A stretch of 9,979 bases of DNA, from NCBI GenBank assembly GCA_900551595.1, contig URWR01000047.1, forward strand, positions 1 to 9,979, read 5' to 3'. Both the position numbers and the translations under genes were made by a program. This DNA comes from an uncultured Coriobacteriaceae bacterium. Lineage in GTDB: Bacteria; Actinomycetota; Coriobacteriia; Coriobacteriales; Atopobiaceae. The notes beneath the pieces are model-generated. The model did not search any database, was not told the DNA's origin, and saw only the letters and a list, made by a program, of their open reading frames with translations. Of the stretch, positions 6,309-9,979 are shown piece by piece (the first letter of the stretch is position 1; each line of letters opens with the position of its first letter).

Positions 6309-7837
6309 CAGCAACTAGTTCCGTTGCTACTCATGAAACTATGACTGAGGCCGATACACTGCATGAGGAATGTGGTGTTTTTGGCGTTTGGGCACCTGGA
6401 CGTGATGTTGCACGACTCACGTATTTTGGTCTTTTTGCCCTACAACATCGTGGTCAAGAATCAGCGGGTATTGCTGTGGGAGATGGCGCCACCGTTCTTG
6501 TCCGCAAAGACCTTGGCCTTGTGAGCCAAGTTTTTTCTGATGCTGATCTTTCTGCACTTCCTGGCCATGTTGCAGTTGGACATGTGCGCTATGGAACCTC
6601 AGGAGCTAAAAGCTGGGAAGCGGCTCAGCCGCATCTTTCCACTATTGGCGAGGTAATTGTTGCGCTTGCTCATAATGGAACGCTTGTAAACTCAGATGAT
6701 CTCAGGCGTCAACTCATTGAGCTAGGAATTCCTTTCCGTTCTAATACAGACTCCGAAGTGGCGGCTAAGCTCATTGGCTACTTTACCGAGAAACCCGGTC
6801 ATCTCCGTGAAGGTATAGCTGCCGCTATGCGCAGAATAGAAGGCGGCTATGCCATGGCATTGGTTCGCGAGAATGCTCTGTATGCATTTCGCGATCCTAA
6901 CGGTATCCGTCCTTTGGTTCTTGGAAAGCTTGAGGCAACTGAAGAGGCATCTGAGGGTTGGGTAGTTGCAAGCGAAACGTGTGCTCTTGATATTGTGGGT
7001 GCAACATTCGTTCGTGAAATAACGCCTGGTGAGATCATTCGTCTCTCTGATGATGGCATTGTAACGTGCCGTGATGTGCCGCAGCGTATGCCTGCAAACT
7101 GCATCTTTGAGCACGTGTATTTTGCCCGTCCTGATTCCGTTAAAGATGGCTCTTCCTTTTACGCCATGCGCTATGCCATGGGGCGTCGCTTGGCGCATGA
7201 AGCACCAGTAGATGCGGATCTGGTTATTGGCGTGCCGGACTCGGGCATGCCTCCTGCAGAAGGATTTGCTCACGAACTAGGGCTTCCTTTTGGCGAAGGC
7301 CTCATTAAAAACAGGTATGTAGCACGCACCTTTATTCAGCCCACACAGGAGCTGAGAAGTCGCGGCGTACGTATGAAGCTCAATGCACTTCCAGATAACG
7401 TTGCTGGTAAACGCATTGTTATGGTGGACGATTCCATTGTTCGTGGTACGACGTCAATGCAAATTGTCCGGATGCTACGCGATGCAGGTGCTACCGAGGT
7501 TCATGTCCGTATTAACTCGCCAGAAGTTACCTGGCCATGCTTTTACGGCATCGATACCGATACGCAAGATCAGCTCATTTCAGCCAACATGGATCTCGAG
7601 GGTATCCGTGAGTTTATTGGCGCTGACTCTCTTGCATTTCTCTCGGTTGAAGGCCTGCTCAACTGTGTTCCTATGAACGGCTATTGTACGGCGTGCTTTA
7701 CGGGAGAATATCCAGTAGAGATTCCGGCAAGTTTCTCGTCCGGTAAGTTCTGCGAGGGATATACACCACGCAATCTTGGTTTGTCGCGTGCTGATATAAA
7801 AATGGGAATAGGCGGCATAACTGCCGAAAACAACTAA
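6305..7837 (+). CDS. purF: Amidophosphoribosyltransferase (PurF), Fe-S type
   Basis: A 510-residue enzyme for the first committed step: PRPP plus glutamine to 5-phosphoribosylamine. The N-terminal glutaminase domain has the nucleophile Cys23 in EECGVFG, exposed after removal of a ~22-residue propeptide as in the Bacillus-type enzyme. GHVRYGTSG (92-100) and NTDSE (147-151) are also seen. The C-terminal phosphoribosyltransferase domain carries the PRPP loop VMVDDSIVRGTTS (372-384). Cys266 (CIFEHVYFARP), Cys412 (WPCFYG), Cys461 and Cys464 (YCTACFTG) match the four [4Fe-4S] ligands of B. subtilis PurF, suggesting an oxygen-labile cluster. GTG 6305 overlaps the sortase stop and follows GGGAGAGG (6290-6297); an ATG at codon 13 is a possible alternative that would shorten the propeptide. 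purM follows after 18 bases. Confidence 0.96.
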   Translation: MTATSSVATHETMTEADTLHEECGVFGVWAPGRDVARLTYFGLFALQHRGQESAGIAVGDGATVLVRKDLGLVSQVFSDADLSALPGHVAVGHVRYGTSGAKSWEAAQPHLSTIGEVIVALAHNGTLVNSDDLRRQLIELGIPFRSNTDSEVAAKLIGYFTEKPGHLREGIAAAMRRIEGGYAMALVRENALYAFRDPNGIRPLVLGKLEATEEASEGWVVASETCALDIVGATFVREITPGEIIRLSDDGIVTCRDVPQRMPANCIFEHVYFARPDSVKDGSSFYAMRYAMGRRLAHEAPVDADLVIGVPDSGMPPAEGFAHELGLPFGEGLIKNRYVARTFIQPTQELRSRGVRMKLNALPDNVAGKRIVMVDDSIVRGTTSMQIVRMLRDAGATEVHVRINSPEVTWPCFYGIDTDTQDQLISANMDLEGIREFIGADSLAFLSVEGLLNCVPMNGYCTACFTGEYPVEIPASFSSGKFCEGYTPRNLGLSRADIKMGIGGITAENN

Positions 7838-7855
7838 CGCTTGGGAAGGGGATCC

Positions 7856-8992
7856 ATGAGCGATACAACCCAACAGCTTACCTATGCTGACGCGGGAGTG
7901 GATACTGCAGAAGGTGCACGTGCTGTAGATGCCATTCGTTCGATGGTAGCTTCTACAAATCGCCCCGAGGTTATTGGTGGTATTGGTGGCTTTGGTGGGC
8001 TGTTCTCAGCTGCTAAGTTAAAAGAGATGGATGACCCAGTTCTTATCTCCGGAACTGATGGCGTAGGCACAAAGCTCGCTTTAGCTCAGCTGCTCGATCG
8101 CCATGAAACGGTGGGTCAAGATCTCGTTGCTATGTGCGTAAACGATATTTTGGCGTCTGGCGCAGAACCCCTTTTCTTCCTTGATTATGTGGCCATTGGT
8201 CATCTTGAAGCAGATCGTATGGCAAAAATTGTGAGCGGTATTGCCGAAGGGTGCCGTCTGGCTGGCTGTGCGCTTGTTGGTGGAGAGATGGCTGAGCACC
8301 CGGGCGTTATGCGTGCTGACGATTATGATTTGGCAGGCTTTGCAGTCGGTGCCGTTGATCGTGCTCGCATGCTTGATCCTGAAACAGTTCGCCCAGGCGA
8401 TGTGATTTTTGGCTTGGCATCAACAGGTGTTCATTCCAATGGTTATTCGCTCGTGCGCCGTGTGCTCGGCGTAGATGGTCTTGTGCCGGGAACACCCGAG
8501 GCTGAGGAATGCCGCGGTAAGCTCGAGGCGTTTGATGAGAACCTCGGCGAATCTATGGCAGACGCAGTGATGAAGCCAACACGTATTTATGTGAAACCCA
8601 TTCTTAAGGCTCTTGCAGCAGGAACTCCGATAAAGGCTCTTGCTCATATTACCGGTGGTGGTATTTCAGAAAATCTCGATCGTGCTCTTCCCGATACGGT
8701 GGATGCCATTGTCGATCGTACGATTGAAGCTGGCACAGGAGATACTCCTGGAGTAGCTGCAACATTTGCTTGGGACGTTCCGCCTGTCATTTCTGAGATC
8801 TGCCGTCGTGCCAATCTATCTCCGAATGAGGCATGCAAGACCTTCAATATGGGTGTTGGTCTCTGCATTATCTGTGCGCCGGAAGATGCTGATGCGGTTC
8901 GCAGCGAGCTTGAGGGCCTCGGTGAAAAGCCTTTTGTTGTTGGCACGTGTGTTGAGGGTACAGGTCAGGTTCGTTACGCAGATCAGATGTAA
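7856..8992 (+). CDS. purM: Phosphoribosylformylglycinamidine cyclo-ligase (AIR synthetase)
   Basis: A 378-residue ATP-dependent enzyme closing FGAM to AIR, step five of the purine pathway; cytoplasmic, usually a dimer. Motifs in order are the N-terminal 'LTYADAGVD' segment (8-16), a Gly-rich loop GGIGGFGGLF (41-50), GTDGVGTK (66-73), VAMCVND (91-97), VGGEMAEHPG (141-150; usually GGETAEMPG), HITGGGISENL (264-274) and FNMGVGL (330-336). At 378 residues it is slightly longer than the ~345 of E. coli PurM, with extra sequence around 205-235. ATG 7856 is chosen because AAGGGG (7846-7851) lies 4 bases upstream; a TTG at 7841 would add only five residues and has no ribosome-binding site. It lies between purF and purN on one strand with short gaps. 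Confidence 0.96.
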   Translation: MSDTTQQLTYADAGVDTAEGARAVDAIRSMVASTNRPEVIGGIGGFGGLFSAAKLKEMDDPVLISGTDGVGTKLALAQLLDRHETVGQDLVAMCVNDILASGAEPLFFLDYVAIGHLEADRMAKIVSGIAEGCRLAGCALVGGEMAEHPGVMRADDYDLAGFAVGAVDRARMLDPETVRPGDVIFGLASTGVHSNGYSLVRRVLGVDGLVPGTPEAEECRGKLEAFDENLGESMADAVMKPTRIYVKPILKALAAGTPIKALAHITGGGISENLDRALPDTVDAIVDRTIEAGTGDTPGVAATFAWDVPPVISEICRRANLSPNEACKTFNMGVGLCIICAPEDADAVRSELEGLGEKPFVVGTCVEGTGQVRYADQM

Positions 8993-9030
8993 AAACTGCT
9001 GGTAAACACTTAGTTTAATTGGGAGATCCG

Positions 9031-9729
9031 ATGGAGAGCAGCAACGAAAAGCTTTGTTTGGGGACGTGTGGCAATGATTTGCAGCAGCGCATTGCTGCTA
9101 AACGTTCTGAAGGGGATATGAGTCCACTTCGCTTGGGTGTGTTGCTCTCCGGAAGCGGTACAAATCTTCAGGCTATTATCGATGCAATTGCCGCAGAGAA
9201 AATCAATGCACGTGTAGAACTTGTCATTAGTAGTCGTGCGGATGCCTATGGTCTTATTCGCGCCAAGGAAGCTCATATTCCAACGCTTACTATTGCTCGC
9301 GAACTCTATAAAGAGCCTCTCATTGCTGACCAAGTTATTGCGGCAGAGCTTAAACAGCATGATGTTGACTACGTCATTATGGCGGGATATATGCGCAAGG
9401 TGCATGAGCCAGTTTTGCTAGGATTCCCCGATCGTGTTGTAAACATACATCCAGCGCTTCTTCCGAGTTTTCAGGGGGCACACGGAATTGATGATGCCTA
9501 TGCTCGTGGAGTAAAGATAACAGGCGTCACCGTGCATTTTGCAAATGCCGTTTATGACCAAGGCCCCATCATTGCTCAAGAGGCCGTCCGTATTAAAGAG
9601 GGTATGACGCGCGACGAGCTTGAAGCAGCAATTCATGAGGTTGAGCATGTGCTTTATCCGCAGGTTATCGAGCTGCTTGCTGAGGGTCGTGTCCAGGTTG
9701 ATGCCGACGGACGGGTATCTATCGCCTAG
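9031..9729 (+). CDS. purN: Phosphoribosylglycinamide formyltransferase (GAR transformylase)
   Basis: Transfers a formyl group from 10-formyltetrahydrofolate to GAR, step three of purine synthesis. From ATG 9031 the protein has 232 residues. The phosphate-binding loop LLSGSGTNLQAIID is at about 38-51. The catalytic set is Asn138 and His140 in VNIHPALLPSFQG, and Asp176 in AVYDQGPII, matching Asn106, His108 and Asp144 of the E. coli enzyme. The start is uncertain: GGGAG (9021-9025) supports ATG 9031, giving ~29 residues before the usual family start. ATG 9118, preceded by AGGGG only 2 bases away, would give the more typical length of 203. The gap after purM is 38 bases. No terminator is visible after the stop; the next gene converges from the other strand 11 bases away. 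Confidence 0.95.
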   Translation: MESSNEKLCLGTCGNDLQQRIAAKRSEGDMSPLRLGVLLSGSGTNLQAIIDAIAAEKINARVELVISSRADAYGLIRAKEAHIPTLTIARELYKEPLIADQVIAAELKQHDVDYVIMAGYMRKVHEPVLLGFPDRVVNIHPALLPSFQGAHGIDDAYARGVKITGVTVHFANAVYDQGPIIAQEAVRIKEGMTRDELEAAIHEVEHVLYPQVIELLAEGRVQVDADGRVSIA

Positions 9730-9740
9730 TGTTTGATAGG

Positions 9741-9979
9741 TTATCGACGCTTTAGAATCCCCACCGTCTCGACGTGTGTCTCGTCATCTCGGAAATTCCC
9801 GTCCGCATCAAACGAGTCGGGCGTCACCGCCGTATACCCATCCGCCTCGCCGGGAACCTCCTCCCAGAAGAAGCGCACCGGGCACTTGAACGTGACGCTC
9901 TGCACCACGCGCTTGTAAATGCCAAGCCGCATTTCATTGAGGAAGATGGCGAGCGAAATCGGAACGATCAGGCCGAGGA
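9741..9979 (-). CDS. C-terminal fragment of an unrecognised protein, cut by the window edge
   Basis: On the minus strand an open frame enters at the window end and stops at TAA (complement of 9741-9743), giving 78 visible residues. The first ~13 are hydrophobic (LGLIVPISLAIFL) and look like the end of a membrane helix. They are followed by NEMRLGIYKRVVQSV, which faintly resembles the conserved cytoplasmic loop of LplB-type sugar permeases, and then by an acidic soluble tail ending THVETVGILKRR. I do not recognise the whole. GC content here (118/199 in 9781-9979) is well above that of purN (29/60 in 9241-9300), so the gene may come from another source. The plus-strand frame over the same bases is Ser/Arg/Thr-rich and looks like a shadow. 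Confidence 0.55.
   Translation of the reverse strand, partial: LGLIVPISLAIFLNEMRLGIYKRVVQSVTFKCPVRFFWEEVPGEADGYTAVTPDSFDADGNFRDDETHVETVGILKRR

Noticed and set aside
6722..7273. 183-codon minus-strand open frame inside purF
   Set aside because: It is antisense to conserved PurF sequence, His/Arg/Cys-rich, and has no family features or ribosome-binding site that I can support.
9733..9918. Plus-strand open frame after purN
   Set aside because: It is Ser/Thr/Arg-rich with no ribosome-binding site; the opposite strand gives a more protein-like translation.

Overview
This 9979-base window looks like a composite of two, possibly three, bacterial DNA sources. Bases 1 to about 3640 read as a clostridial Firmicute (Ruminococcus/Eubacterium-like): Arg is often AGA, Ile is often ATA, and the regulatory DNA is AT-rich. 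From about 3690 to 9729 the codon style changes (Arg CGT/CGC, Ile ATT/ATC, few ATA or AGA), and the gene content resembles a moderate-GC Coriobacteriia/Atopobiaceae-type actinobacterium. The final ~240 bases are distinctly GC-richer (118 of 199 bases in 9781-9979). Taxon names are my inference from codon style and protein flavour, not from a search.

Layout. 1-292: non-coding DNA with a 55-base two-tier hairpin, a four-tract G-quadruplex motif, an 18-base palindrome and a strong sigma-A type promoter. 293-3903: a two-gene heterodimeric ABC exporter operon of the TM287/TM288 (BmrCD/LmrCD) type. The second gene carries a frameshift near 2205, and its last ~75 codons appear to belong to a different ABC exporter subfamily from the second organism. 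4014-4958: an unrecognised single-pass membrane protein. 5020-9729: a tightly packed run purE, class B sortase, purF, purM, purN. 9741-9979 (minus): the C-terminal end of an unrecognised membrane-associated protein, convergent with purN.

Function. The first operon would form an asymmetric ATP-driven exporter, one subunit having a degenerate catalytic site (Asp for Glu, Gln for His) and the other a canonical one. The second block encodes four steps of de novo purine synthesis: PurF (PRPP to phosphoribosylamine), PurN (GAR formylation), PurM (FGAM to AIR) and PurE (N5-CAIR to CAIR). A sortase gene sits between purE and purF with close translational spacing, so surface-protein anchoring may be co-expressed with purine synthesis. 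I saw no sortase substrate in the window.

The most consequential observation is the hybrid ABC gene at 3637-3690. The change of ABC subfamily coincides with the change of codon style inside a highly conserved motif. That is what a misassembly bridging two genomes would produce, although real recombination cannot be excluded from sequence alone. No CRISPR array, tRNA, rRNA or insertion sequence was seen.
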